A DNA stretch of 64,000 nucleotides from Candidatus Zixiibacteriota bacterium (GTDB lineage Bacteria; Zixibacteria; MSB-5A5; WJJR01), in contig JBFMGX010000005.1 of assembly GCA_040752595.1 (NCBI GenBank), forward strand, positions 108,581 to 172,580, in the 5' to 3' direction. Positions 9,456 through 18,323 of this stretch are shown in pieces. Position numbers and translations under genes: made by a program. Below the pieces are notes generated by a model. That model was given only the letters and a program-made list of their open reading frames with translations, did no database searches and was not told where the DNA came from. Each line of letters begins with the position of its first letter. The stretch's first letter is position 1.

Positions 9456-9721
9456 CTGCTCAAAATCTAATCAATGTTTGGGAAGATGGGCCCCTCTTTT
9501 CCAGGACGTCGTAAGCGATTGCGGCCGCTTAGGTTGGCACAACACACACAACGGCACGAACACCCACGACTGCATCAGACCACAGCTATCGGCACGGTGT
9601 TGCATGATTTGCAGGGCGTTGCAGAATCGCGGGCCGTCGCGCGCCAGAGTCGAAAGGAACCCAGACGGGTGACACGGAAGAGGCTAGGAGTCGATAGACT
9701 CTGTTGTGTCGCATAGGGGAG

Positions 9722-9748
9722 GCCCCGGCCGATTGAGTCGGCCGGGGC
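9722..9748. repeat. Perfect GC-rich hairpin
   Basis: Arms GCCCCGGCCGA (9722-9732) and TCGGCCGGGGC (9738-9748) pair perfectly over a five-base loop. An A-run, not a T-run, follows on the plus strand, so it is not a canonical terminator for either neighbour. Confidence 0.6.
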
Positions 9749-10073
9749 GAAAAACCCTACAGGCCCCATGGGTTGGGAGGGGTTATTGCGCGAGGAAGAA
9801 CTGAGCGTCGGACGCGAATCGGAGGTTCGTGAGCATGTTTTAGACCACCGACGTCACCATTCGCAAGTCCCCTGCCGGACTGGGGACCCGGTCCATTAGC
9901 CCGAAACGCCGCTCTGGACGTCAGGTATCCGGCAGTTGATCAGCGGCTTGCGGCCCATGTTCGAACAGCGCGCAGCGCGCCCGAGCTCTGCGAGACTCTG
10001 CCACCGTGCAGACGAATTCACATTCCCGGCACTCGGGCGACAGGTCATGGGGAGAGCGCCGACGCCATTCCCG

Positions 10074-10102
10074 GTGACGGAGCCGCACCGCGATTGTATA
10101 CT
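10074..10102 (+). promoter_or_regulatory. Sigma70-type promoter, possibly leaderless transcript
   Basis: GTGACG (10074-10079), 17-base spacer, TATACT (10097-10102). The predicted start of transcription is at 10108-10110, immediately before the ATG at 10111. No Shine-Dalgarno sequence with proper spacing precedes that ATG, so the message may be leaderless. Confidence 0.6.
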
Positions 10103-10110
10103 GGACGATC

Positions 10111-12396
10111 ATGGAGTCGCCCAAGGCAGCCGCTCGCCATCTCCGGCTGGGTCTGACTGCCGCACTGATCGTCGGCGCGGTGATTCGCGTGGTCTATCTG
10201 CTGCAGATTCGCGACAACCCGTTCTTTCTGCATCCGATCGCCGATGCCGCGCACTTCGACCGCTGGGCTGAACAGATCGCGGCGGGCGATCTGTGGGGCT
10301 CAGGTCCGTTCTTCCGTGCGCCGCTGTACGCCTACGCGCTCGCCCTCGTGTATTGGCTGTTGGGGCATGATCCGCTCGTTGTGCGCGGCATCCAGTTCAT
10401 TGTCGGGTTGGTCGGAGTTGCGGGGACGGCCATTCTGGCCCGGAGACTGTGGAATGACCGCGTCGGCGTGATCGCCGGTTGGTTGGCGGCGCTGTATCCG
10501 ACCGCGATCTACTATGAGGGCGAGCTCCTTTCGGACTTCCTCCTGCTCTCCATCACGCCGTTTCTCCTGTTGGCATGTCTCCATGCCGCGGCGCACAGAC
10601 GGGCCGGGGCCGTTGCTCTCGCGGGAGCTCTGACCGGCATTGCCGCGATTACGCGACCGACGGTGCTGGCCACGGTGCCCGTGTTGCTGGCGTTGCTGGT
10701 TCACGAGCCGATCCGTCAACGCCACTGGCGTACAGCACTGGGGCGGACGACGTTGTTCCTAGTGACAGCGGCGCTGATGATCGCACCGGTGACGCTCCGC
10801 AACGTCATGGTCGGCCACGACCGGGTCTGGATCGCCTGGCAGGGAGGCATCAATTTCGCCGTCGGCAATCATCGCGGCGCCGATGGGGTATCGGCCGCGA
10901 TGCCGCCTTGGGGGACCGCATGGACGGTCGCCGAGATCACGGCGGCGGCCGAGACGGCCGCCGGGCATCGTCTCAAGCCGTCCGAGGTCTCCCGCTACTG
11001 GACCGGGCGGGGATGGCAATTCTGGCGCGAATCCCCCGCCGCGGCCCTCCGACTCCTGGGTCGTAAGTTGCTGCTGTTTTGGCAGGATGCCGAGTACTCC
11101 AATAATCAGAGCCGGAGCTGGTTCCTCAGTCGCTGGGGACCGGTGTTGCTTGTTCTCCCCCTATCCTTCGGACTGCTGGTCGGATTCGGGGCCATCGGCT
11201 GGTTCTCCGCGAGGAGTTCACTTCCGCATCGCCTGATTCTACTATGGACGATACTATATGGAATAGCCGTCGCGGCGTTCTTCGTCAGCGACCGGTTTCG
11301 CCTGCCGGTCGTGCCGATCTGGATCGGCGCGGCCGCGGCGGGGCTGTCGTGGTTGTGGGACAGGTTCCGCCGGCGGCATTGGCGCGCCGCGGTCCCCGCG
11401 GCTGTGATCGTGCCGGCCCTGGTGCTTGTCGGCCGCTGCGACTTCTTTGACCTGCCGACGGAGTCTTTGCCGCGATCGTACCTGGCGTTGGGGAACATCC
11501 AACTCGAATCGGGACAGACGAGCGCGGCTCTGGCCTCATACGACACGGCGCTCGCCATCGACCCGGGGTACCCCGGACTCTGGATGGGACGCGGCGCCGC
11601 CCACTACCGCGCCGGACTTGTCGACTCGGCCGCTGAGGATTTCCGCCGCGAACTGCAGCGGCATCCTGCATCGCCGGAGGCGCTGACGAATCTGGCAGTT
11701 GCCCGACTGGACCTGGCCGATACGGCGACAGCACTGCTGCTGCTGGAACAGGCGCTGGCGGCAAGCCCACGTTTTCTACCCGCGGCGGTGAGCAAGGCAC
11801 GCGTTCTGCGTAGCCAGAACCGCCGGGAAGACGCCTACCAGACGCTCCGTCGGACCACCGATCCGACGTCCGGTCCGGACGCCCATCTCCTATTGGGAGT
11901 GCTGTCCATGGAATTGGGACGGTTGGAGGAGGCGGATTCGTTGTTCGCCACCGTCGTCCATGCGCCGGGACGCATCGTCGGCGCGGATGTCAGCCCCGAT
12001 GTCCCGCGGCTGCTTGGCGTCTCAGATCTCCACAGAGATCTGGCGCTCGCGCACTACAACCGTGGGGTCATTGCCGGCATGCGCCGAGTGTGGCGCGATG
12101 CCACAACAGAACTCAGATCCGCCGTGAATCTCGATCCTCAGTTGGCGCAAGCATGGTCGAATCTCGCACAGGCCTGCCTGCAAGTGGGTGCTGTTGATTC
12201 GGCCCTGGTGGCCGCACACCAGGCGGTTCACCTCGGGCCCGGAAACCCTGTCTACTTGACCACCCGAGCGATGGCCTACCTGTCCGCAGGCGACACTGCC
12301 GCCGCCGCCGCCGATGCCCGAGCCGCGTTGGACCACGACTCGAACTTCGCGCCTGCCATCGCTATTCTGCGCCGCATCAGCACCGACCGCCAGTGA
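10111..12396 (+). CDS. GT39-like membrane glycosyltransferase fused to C-terminal TPR repeats
   Basis: A 761-aa protein in two parts. Residues 1 to about 430 look like an ArnT/PMT-type glycosyltransferase using a lipid-linked sugar. They show an extracytoplasmic acidic loop (DAAHFDRWAEQ), the FFRAPLYAYALALVYWLLG segment, about ten hydrophobic helices, LYPTAIYYEGELLSDF, and TRPTVLATVPVLL. Residues about 455-761 contain about seven TPR-like helical pairs, such as SYLALGNIQLESGQTSAALA, and VYLTTRAMAYLSAGDTAAAA near the end. The TPR part is probably periplasmic and may dock a protein substrate or partner. The acceptor is unknown. It stands alone on the plus strand with its own promoter and terminator. 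Confidence 0.82.
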   Translation: MESPKAAARHLRLGLTAALIVGAVIRVVYLLQIRDNPFFLHPIADAAHFDRWAEQIAAGDLWGSGPFFRAPLYAYALALVYWLLGHDPLVVRGIQFIVGLVGVAGTAILARRLWNDRVGVIAGWLAALYPTAIYYEGELLSDFLLLSITPFLLLACLHAAAHRRAGAVALAGALTGIAAITRPTVLATVPVLLALLVHEPIRQRHWRTALGRTTLFLVTAALMIAPVTLRNVMVGHDRVWIAWQGGINFAVGNHRGADGVSAAMPPWGTAWTVAEITAAAETAAGHRLKPSEVSRYWTGRGWQFWRESPAAALRLLGRKLLLFWQDAEYSNNQSRSWFLSRWGPVLLVLPLSFGLLVGFGAIGWFSARSSLPHRLILLWTILYGIAVAAFFVSDRFRLPVVPIWIGAAAAGLSWLWDRFRRRHWRAAVPAAVIVPALVLVGRCDFFDLPTESLPRSYLALGNIQLESGQTSAALASYDTALAIDPGYPGLWMGRGAAHYRAGLVDSAAEDFRRELQRHPASPEALTNLAVARLDLADTATALLLLEQALAASPRFLPAAVSKARVLRSQNRREDAYQTLRRTTDPTSGPDAHLLLGVLSMELGRLEEADSLFATVVHAPGRIVGADVSPDVPRLLGVSDLHRDLALAHYNRGVIAGMRRVWRDATTELRSAVNLDPQLAQAWSNLAQACLQVGAVDSALVAAHQAVHLGPGNPVYLTTRAMAYLSAGDTAAAAADARAALDHDSNFAPAIAILRRISTDRQ

Positions 12397-12417
12397 CCAG
12401 CCGGATGAAGACGAAAG

Positions 12418-12447
12418 CCCCCGGGTTGGCAGCCTGCCACCCGGGGG
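12418..12447. terminator. Bidirectional terminator between convergent genes
   Basis: GCCCCCGGGT...ACCCGGGGGC forms a long, near-perfect stem. Read on the minus strand it is followed by TTTCGTC. It sits 22 bases after the glycosyltransferase stop and 27 bases after the stop of the convergent lipoprotein gene, so it can end both transcripts. Confidence 0.75.
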
Positions 12448-12473
12448 CGCGAAGTGAGTATCTGTCGATTGAA

Positions 12474-14594
12474 CTACGACTGGCTGAAGGGCAGGAAGAA
12501 CCACTCGGTCATCTTGATGAAGACCTCTTTCGCCTGCTCCTGCTTGATGAAGTACATCGGGAACGAGAAATACGCCGTCTTGTAGAGTGGTGCCGATTTG
12601 CTGGGGCCGACCATACGGACGGCCACGACCTTCTCGTGTGAGAACGACGCCCCGCCGCCAGGCGGAATCGGCCCGAGCGGACGCCAGCTTTGGAATACAT
12701 AGAGCGGCGACGAGCGCGCCCCGCGCACCAAGAAATCGACATCGGGGACGCCGACTGCAGCGAGGCAATTCTTGGAGCCACACAGGTTCACCTTGAACGT
12801 TGCCGGCAAATACATGCTGTCGATCCGCTCGTGGTCGACCTCCAACATCGTCGGCAAACCCGTTCCGGCCGGCGCGACCAGACGCGCCCCAATGAACTCA
12901 TCGTTGCTTGCCGGCGGCAATGGATCCTGCTGGTTGATCGGAATGGCAACCCGCTGCCAACCCGGATAGTACATCTGTTCGATGTCGAAATACTGACATG
13001 ACAACGGCCCCGTGTAGAACGGAGAAGTCTCACTGCACAGGTCCATCAGCATCGACGGACAGCCCTGACAGATCTCCGTAAAGGGCATGAACGTGTGTCG
13101 GCCGATAATCCAGAGCATCCCGCCGGCGTCCAGGTAGCGACGCAGCACCGCCTGAAGGCTGGGCTTTTTCCAAGGCGGGCTGATCGGATCGATGACATCA
13201 TCGCTCACCTGGATGACGAGACGATGTTGCGCCAGCATCTCGAGCGAGAGGTAGTTACCACAGCGCACCAGTTTTGGATCAGGGCAGTCCTGTTCCGGCG
13301 GCGGTCCGGCATTCCGCCACCACCAGTCTTCGAGCGTGTCGGCCTGGGCATTCGGCTCGCCGGTCTGGATGGCGGCCTGTTTGTAGGCGGCCTGAAGCAT
13401 CTCCACGAGGAACGCTTGGTTCGCCATGGGTGAGGCCTCTTGCGACTTGGTCGACGGATTGGTGAGGGCATCCGTGCCGTACCACGTGTCGTCGATCATC
13501 ATCACCTTGCGCTCGAACTTGGGGTAGATGGCCTTGAACGTGGCGATCGCCGGTGTCTCATCGGCGATGAAGGCGTCATCCCGCGCCCGCACAACAATGG
13601 AGAACCATCCGGAGCGCGTCCGTGTCGTGTCATTGAGTGGATCGGGCTGCCGGTCGGCGACACGCCAGAGGTTGTAGACGTATGTCGCTGTGTCGATCAC
13701 CCAGACACCCTGAAGGGTATCCGGGTTCCTGGACTCCCAGACCGGTTCCATCCCCAGCGTATCATCCAGAGTCGGAGGATGGTCGGCGATGTACGGGTAC
13801 GGTCCGAACACCCGCCAGTGGAATCTCAGATCCGGAGTCGTCGGCGGACGAAAGTCGAGGTTATCGGATCCGTCCCAGTTCAGTCGGATGCCGGAGTACG
13901 CTCCGGAGAGCCGCGGCAAAGAGATGTACTCCGTCACGCGGTCGAAACTGGACGGGATCTCGGTATCGGGCCAATGGTTGCGACGCGTGAACGAACGGTA
14001 CTTGGTCTTGGAGGTCGCGCCCCGGTCATCGATGGCGCGGAGAAACATGTACTGCGGGATCGTATCGGAGACGCAATCGACCGGTATGACCGAGTCGCGT
14101 GTGGCCCCCGAGATCGGATCCTGGACCTGAATCGTCTGCGAATCGCAATCGGCGATCAACGGCGATGCGTACAGTTTGACACGCTCACGGGTCGGATGGG
14201 TCACCGAATCGCTGAAGATCGAGATCCACCGTGGGTACTGGTCATTGAGCACGAACGCGATGAACTTGTCGACCGCGGGGAGATTCCCCGGCAGCGTCGC
14301 CGCCACGCTGTCGACTTGGGACTCGAGCACCACCGCATAGTCGTAGCGCACGATCCGCCCGTCGTTGTCGGTCCCATACCAATAGACCATGGGACTGGAG
14401 CCAAACTCCGTCCGGTCAGGCGGGACGTTCACCAGGAAGACCTCCGGCGGGTCGTTTTCCCCCGGACCGCCTTTATTGTCCAGCGTCCCGCAACCCAAGG
14501 GCAGCAGAACCGCCAGGGAAAGCCCCAAGGCAACTCCCCAGAGGAACAGGACCGATCGTCCTCTTCCGGCCAGTGTCCGATTCACAGAGATCAT
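12474..14594 (-). CDS. Large lipoprotein of unknown function (last gene of the TonB/PorV cluster)
   Basis: A 706-aa protein with a signal peptide and lipobox LLPLGC (Cys about 35), so probably lipid-anchored to the envelope. The mature N-terminus has a fibronectin-like stretch (YWYGTDNDGRIVRYDYAV), repeated later as FSIVVRARDDAFIADE-type text. From about residue 365 a Rossmann-like region appears (KVMMIDDTWYG, later HRLVIQVSDDV and LDAGGMLWIIGRHTF), reminiscent of GATase-like or ThuA-like modules. No catalytic triad could be assigned. GGAGG lies ten bases upstream of the ATG. It follows the PorV-like gene by 29 bases and is clearly in its operon. No recognised family name is claimed. Confidence 0.75.
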   Translation of the reverse strand: MISVNRTLAGRGRSVLFLWGVALGLSLAVLLPLGCGTLDNKGGPGENDPPEVFLVNVPPDRTEFGSSPMVYWYGTDNDGRIVRYDYAVVLESQVDSVAATLPGNLPAVDKFIAFVLNDQYPRWISIFSDSVTHPTRERVKLYASPLIADCDSQTIQVQDPISGATRDSVIPVDCVSDTIPQYMFLRAIDDRGATSKTKYRSFTRRNHWPDTEIPSSFDRVTEYISLPRLSGAYSGIRLNWDGSDNLDFRPPTTPDLRFHWRVFGPYPYIADHPPTLDDTLGMEPVWESRNPDTLQGVWVIDTATYVYNLWRVADRQPDPLNDTTRTRSGWFSIVVRARDDAFIADETPAIATFKAIYPKFERKVMMIDDTWYGTDALTNPSTKSQEASPMANQAFLVEMLQAAYKQAAIQTGEPNAQADTLEDWWWRNAGPPPEQDCPDPKLVRCGNYLSLEMLAQHRLVIQVSDDVIDPISPPWKKPSLQAVLRRYLDAGGMLWIIGRHTFMPFTEICQGCPSMLMDLCSETSPFYTGPLSCQYFDIEQMYYPGWQRVAIPINQQDPLPPASNDEFIGARLVAPAGTGLPTMLEVDHERIDSMYLPATFKVNLCGSKNCLAAVGVPDVDFLVRGARSSPLYVFQSWRPLGPIPPGGGASFSHEKVVAVRMVGPSKSAPLYKTAYFSFPMYFIKQEQAKEVFIKMTEWFFLPFSQS

Positions 14595-14623
14595 TGTGTC
14601 TCATCCTCCGAGGGACGTGCCCC

Positions 14624-15577
14624 TCAAAAGTCCACGGTCATCGAGAATCGATGGATCTGGTCGAGCGCGCCGAAATCCTGATAGCCATAGTCCAACCGGG
14701 CCGCCAGCTTCCCACCCAGCGCAAAGTGCACGCCGCCACCGAACGTGACGCCGCCGAGATCATGCTCGAACCGGTGGCCGATTCGCAGAGCCGCCAGATT
14801 CCGAAACATGTATTCGAAGCCGGTGTTGTACTTCTCGCGGTTATCGGCCGGATGGGCCCCCTCCAAGGCGAAGACCGCGTGATGCTGCGGGTTGTCGAGA
14901 ACGTCAATGGCACCACCGAACCGGAAGCTGATCGGCAGTGGATACGGCTGTGTGATGAACTTCATGTCCGGCCCGAAGTTCGTCAGCGTCATGACGATCT
15001 TGAAGTTGCGGAAGCCGGTATTGTACTGCGTGCCGACGTCCGCGGCCCATCCCGTGGAGCGCTCTTCCTCAAAGAGCTCATCGATGATCTTGACGGTGCC
15101 GCCGACGGAAAAGCGATCGGTCAAATAGCGGCCATACGAGAGCGACACCGCATAGTCTCTCGCCGTGAAGGTCCACCCGGGAGCGCCCATCTCGTACTCC
15201 GGCGTCGTGACCGGCATGTCACCGGCATCGAGGCCATAGTACGCCACCCCGAAGACGCCGCCGAACGCGACCGGCCAGGCAAGACCAACGAAAGAATAGC
15301 TGATGTCGGCCGGATAGTCGATCAATGAGACCATCACCTGTCGGTGATCCAGTTGGACCAACCCGGCGGGGTTGTAGTAGATCGCCGAGGCATCGTCCGC
15401 GATGGCGGCGAATGCCCCGCCCACGGCATCGGCGCGGGGCGAAACTCCGACTTCCAGGAACTGCGCCCCCGTGGTGCCGACCTTGTCCTGTGCACGGGCG
15501 GAACTGGGAGCTACGGCCAGCGACACGCACATGGCCACGACCCCCGCCCCGCCAATCAACCGTCGTCGCAATTCCAT
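14624..15577 (-). CDS. PorV/PorQ family outer-membrane protein (UPF0164-like)
   Basis: A 317-aa predicted outer-membrane beta barrel with a signal peptide ending SSARAQ. The N-terminal block TTGAQFLEVGVSPRADAVGG, followed by AFAAIADDASAIYYNPAGL, is the diagnostic signature of the PorV/PorQ family, and the C-terminus ends in alternating strands and a final Phe. In Bacteroidetes PorV shuttles type IX secretion substrates to the surface attachment complex, so a similar role for the adjacent sorting-domain protein is inferred. The ATG at 15577 has GAGG upstream; the longer frame has no ribosome site. Confidence 0.88.
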   Translation of the reverse strand: MELRRRLIGGAGVVAMCVSLAVAPSSARAQDKVGTTGAQFLEVGVSPRADAVGGAFAAIADDASAIYYNPAGLVQLDHRQVMVSLIDYPADISYSFVGLAWPVAFGGVFGVAYYGLDAGDMPVTTPEYEMGAPGWTFTARDYAVSLSYGRYLTDRFSVGGTVKIIDELFEEERSTGWAADVGTQYNTGFRNFKIVMTLTNFGPDMKFITQPYPLPISFRFGGAIDVLDNPQHHAVFALEGAHPADNREKYNTGFEYMFRNLAALRIGHRFEHDLGGVTFGGGVHFALGGKLAARLDYGYQDFGALDQIHRFSMTVDF

Positions 15578-15631
15578 ATCACATTCCTCACGTCTGCTTG
15601 CCGGCCCCAAATCCGTCGCGGTGCCACACTG

Positions 15632-18286
15632 TCACTTGATGATCACGATCTTGCCCACTTGCGAACCGAGACGCGAATCCACCTTGTAGATGTAGATCCC
15701 CGATGCCACGGCCTGCGTGTTGCGCGACACCAGGTCCCAAGAGATCTTGGACGGGTACTCCGACAGGTTCTTGTCCGGGTGATCCAGGGTGCGCACCAAG
15801 TCACCGTCGAGCGTATAGATGCTGATCGTCGCCGTGTCGGGGAGATTGATGAAGTGGATGCGCCGGTCACGCTCATCGAGCGGCTGACCCGACGATCTCT
15901 GGCTGGCCGTGCCCTCGTACCCCTGCTCGAAGTAGCTCGTGCGACGTCCGTCCGGTCCCACGTATGAGATCTTGTACGGATTGGGGTACGCCACGACCTT
16001 CACCGAATCCCGTTTGACGCCGCCGGAATCCCAATAGGCCTGTACGACGTCCGACGAGTAGATCGGAATGCCGTCGGTGCGGCACTGCCCCGGCGTCGTC
16101 TCCAACGGCGGCAGACTCTTCACCGGATCGCCGAAATCAAACGTCGTGACGGTCACGAAATAGTGTTTGGCGGGCAGAAGATTCGACAGGACGACTTCAT
16201 AGTCGCCATAAGTCCCCAAGTCGGTGTTGTAGACGGCCACGCGCTGGATGAGGTTCTTCACGGTGTCGCCGCCCACGACAAACTCATTCGCCATGTTGTA
16301 GTCCTGCGGGGCGAAGTAGGCGCACTTGTCGACTCCGGGCTCGGTGGAATCTGTATAGTGATAGCAGGTCGCGAATGAGGGAGCCGCATGGGCTTCGGGA
16401 TCAAACGTCGGGTCGTTGAATTCCGTGCGCCATTCCTCGAGCGTGTGCGGGGAGCCGGTGACGGACCATTCGAGTTTTGCGGGGTCCCACGTGTAGCGAC
16501 GGAAATCGACCTTGTCCCAACTGGCCAGAAGGGTGTAGTCCTCAGCCGACGGGACGTCGTCCTTCGAATTGCGCTCGGCGTAGTAGACCTTGTATCCCTC
16601 GAAATCCTGCGTCAGCGTCTGGGCATCGGTGGCCAACTCCGATTGGGCCCCCGACCAACTCACCACGAGCTCCTTGGGCCGTGAGGCCAGGGTCAGCGCG
16701 GCGCACGGCGGGGCGCTCGGGCCGCTGAAGTCCGGACAGCCGTCACCCGTGTAGTACACCCGCTCATGCGAGATCGAGTCGACGAAGTACTCGCCGCGGT
16801 ACCCCGCGGGATCTTCGTCGGTATCGACACCGAAGTTGTCAAAGACGAACCCCGCCCACCACGCGTTCCGCGCCAGATCGCTGAAGTACAGCTTGCTGTA
16901 GTACGCCTCGGGACGACTGGCGTCGAGCCTCTTGGTCGGGTCCCGGTGCAGACTGTCACCGGCAATCAACGCAAAAGTCAGTGGGACGGTTTCGCCGGGA
17001 TTGAGCACGGGGACCGGTCCGATCGCCAACACGCTGCGTGTATCGAGCCCGTCGGCGAGATTGTTGGCGGAGGGTGACGGCGGCTTCCATCCCTCGGCGG
17101 TATAGTTGATCGCACTGAACAACTGGCCATAGTCGAGTTCGTTATTCGACATATAGTAGTATTTCGCGCGGTCGCTGGAGGGTGTTCCATTGCCGCCATG
17201 ACCCAGGCCGCGCAGATCATCCAGCCGCCGGGGGCCCCAGTCGTTGACGGCCGTGCCGTCCGACGTCCACCAGTTGAATGTCCGGTGCGTCCCCGCCGGC
17301 CCGCGGAGTATGCGCAGCCCCATGACGCCGATGCAGGAACCGCGTGTGTACCGCCCGCCGCTGGGGTCGCCATCGTTGTCGGCGGCCCACGCCATGTCCA
17401 ACGTATCCAGATATGTGGGGCTCGTCGGATTCGGCCAGGTCCTCAAGAAACCGGAGATGTCGTCCGTGGCGTCGCCGGCCCCCTGCGTCTGCCACACGTC
17501 ATTGTCCATGAAGACGCCGAGCCACATCTTCTCGATGGGATGGTCGGTGATGTTCTTGATGGCGCAATCGACAATGACAAAACGTTGCGAGTACGTGTCG
17601 GACCCGGCGTGCGAGACTTGCGAGATTTCCAGCCCCATGGGCAGGTGAAGTCCCTGCCGCTCCGGATCGCCGGTGGCCGCCAACACCAGAGTGTCATAGA
17701 AGACGCAACCGCGAACCTGCGCCAGGGCCTTGCGCTTAAGGCCGAGGAACTCCCACAGACTGTCCTCCTTCGGCTGGCAGCCCAGCGGCGTGTGATCGGG
17801 GGGCAGACTTTCGGCCATGGGCGCAAACCCCCAGAGCTCGCCTCCGAAACCGGCCCATCCCTCATGGCCCAGACTCATGAGCGTGTCATTGCCGATGATC
17901 CCTCCGATCCATAGCGAACCGGTGAACAGGTAGTCGAGTCGCGATCCACCGGGAAACTCGAACGAGGGCGTGTAACTGAGCTTCAGCAATCCCTGGTCTC
18001 TGGGATCGAGGAAGAACCCCCCATGGTTGGAACCGAATCGCCCGTCGTTCGAGATCGTCGCCCAGATCTGCCCGATGTAGTGCGCCCGACGCGATTCCAC
18101 CAACGCGGCGGGTCGTGTCAGTTCCTGACGCCCCTTCAGGTCGGGAGACAGAGTCGGCGGGTTGTCCACGGCCATGGCCGGGACTGACACAATGAGGGCC
18201 GACATGAGAATGCCGCAGGCGACCTCGAACCAAAGCCGCCGTCGTGCGCGCCACGTATTCACAGTCCACGTCTCTGACACCATCAT
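15632..18286 (-). CDS. Large secreted protein with C-terminal FlgD-like sorting-type domain
   Basis: An 884-aa exported protein of unknown function. The start ATG at 18286 follows GGAG by five bases; the signal peptide has an unusually long n-region and ends VSVPAMAVD. The body is beta-rich and aromatic, with no enzyme motif seen, and includes a fibronectin-like stretch near LVVSWSGAQSELATD and another near KHYFVTVTTFDFGDP. The C-terminal ~100 residues carry VVAYPNPYKISYVG, HFINLPDTATISIYTLDGD, WDLVSRN, ASGIYIYKV and a final GKIVIIK, the same kind of tail as in the other exported proteins here. It lies 37 bases after the TonB receptor and 54 before the PorV-like gene. Confidence 0.85.
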   Translation of the reverse strand: MMVSETWTVNTWRARRRLWFEVACGILMSALIVSVPAMAVDNPPTLSPDLKGRQELTRPAALVESRRAHYIGQIWATISNDGRFGSNHGGFFLDPRDQGLLKLSYTPSFEFPGGSRLDYLFTGSLWIGGIIGNDTLMSLGHEGWAGFGGELWGFAPMAESLPPDHTPLGCQPKEDSLWEFLGLKRKALAQVRGCVFYDTLVLAATGDPERQGLHLPMGLEISQVSHAGSDTYSQRFVIVDCAIKNITDHPIEKMWLGVFMDNDVWQTQGAGDATDDISGFLRTWPNPTSPTYLDTLDMAWAADNDGDPSGGRYTRGSCIGVMGLRILRGPAGTHRTFNWWTSDGTAVNDWGPRRLDDLRGLGHGGNGTPSSDRAKYYYMSNNELDYGQLFSAINYTAEGWKPPSPSANNLADGLDTRSVLAIGPVPVLNPGETVPLTFALIAGDSLHRDPTKRLDASRPEAYYSKLYFSDLARNAWWAGFVFDNFGVDTDEDPAGYRGEYFVDSISHERVYYTGDGCPDFSGPSAPPCAALTLASRPKELVVSWSGAQSELATDAQTLTQDFEGYKVYYAERNSKDDVPSAEDYTLLASWDKVDFRRYTWDPAKLEWSVTGSPHTLEEWRTEFNDPTFDPEAHAAPSFATCYHYTDSTEPGVDKCAYFAPQDYNMANEFVVGGDTVKNLIQRVAVYNTDLGTYGDYEVVLSNLLPAKHYFVTVTTFDFGDPVKSLPPLETTPGQCRTDGIPIYSSDVVQAYWDSGGVKRDSVKVVAYPNPYKISYVGPDGRRTSYFEQGYEGTASQRSSGQPLDERDRRIHFINLPDTATISIYTLDGDLVRTLDHPDKNLSEYPSKISWDLVSRNTQAVASGIYIYKVDSRLGSQVGKIVIIK

Positions 18287-18323
18287 CCGTTCTCCTTCAA
18301 TGCCTTCCACGGCCACGGCCCGA

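Larger units (their letters stand above)
9423..10110. other. Divergent spacer between subtilase and glycosyltransferase genes
   Basis: About 690 bases without a supported gene. It holds a sigma54-like element (9440-9455), a perfect 11-base-stem hairpin (9722-9748) and a sigma70-type promoter (10074-10102). A plus-strand frame of 80 codons ends just before the hairpin, but its Arg/His-rich composition gives no reason to call it a gene. Confidence 0.6.

Noticed and set aside
9474-9716. Plus-strand frame of 80 codons ending just before a strong hairpin
   Set aside because: The hairpin lacks a T-run and the product is Arg/His-rich without any motif; a gene plus terminator reading is not supported.
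9722-9748. Calling the perfect GC hairpin a terminator
   Set aside because: The flanking A-run is on the wrong side for a T-tract on the plus strand and too far from the minus-strand gene start to terminate anything.
13440-14681. Plus-strand frame of 413 codons opposite the large lipoprotein
   Set aside because: Antisense shadow; the minus-strand gene has a signal peptide, lipobox, ribosome site and operon context.
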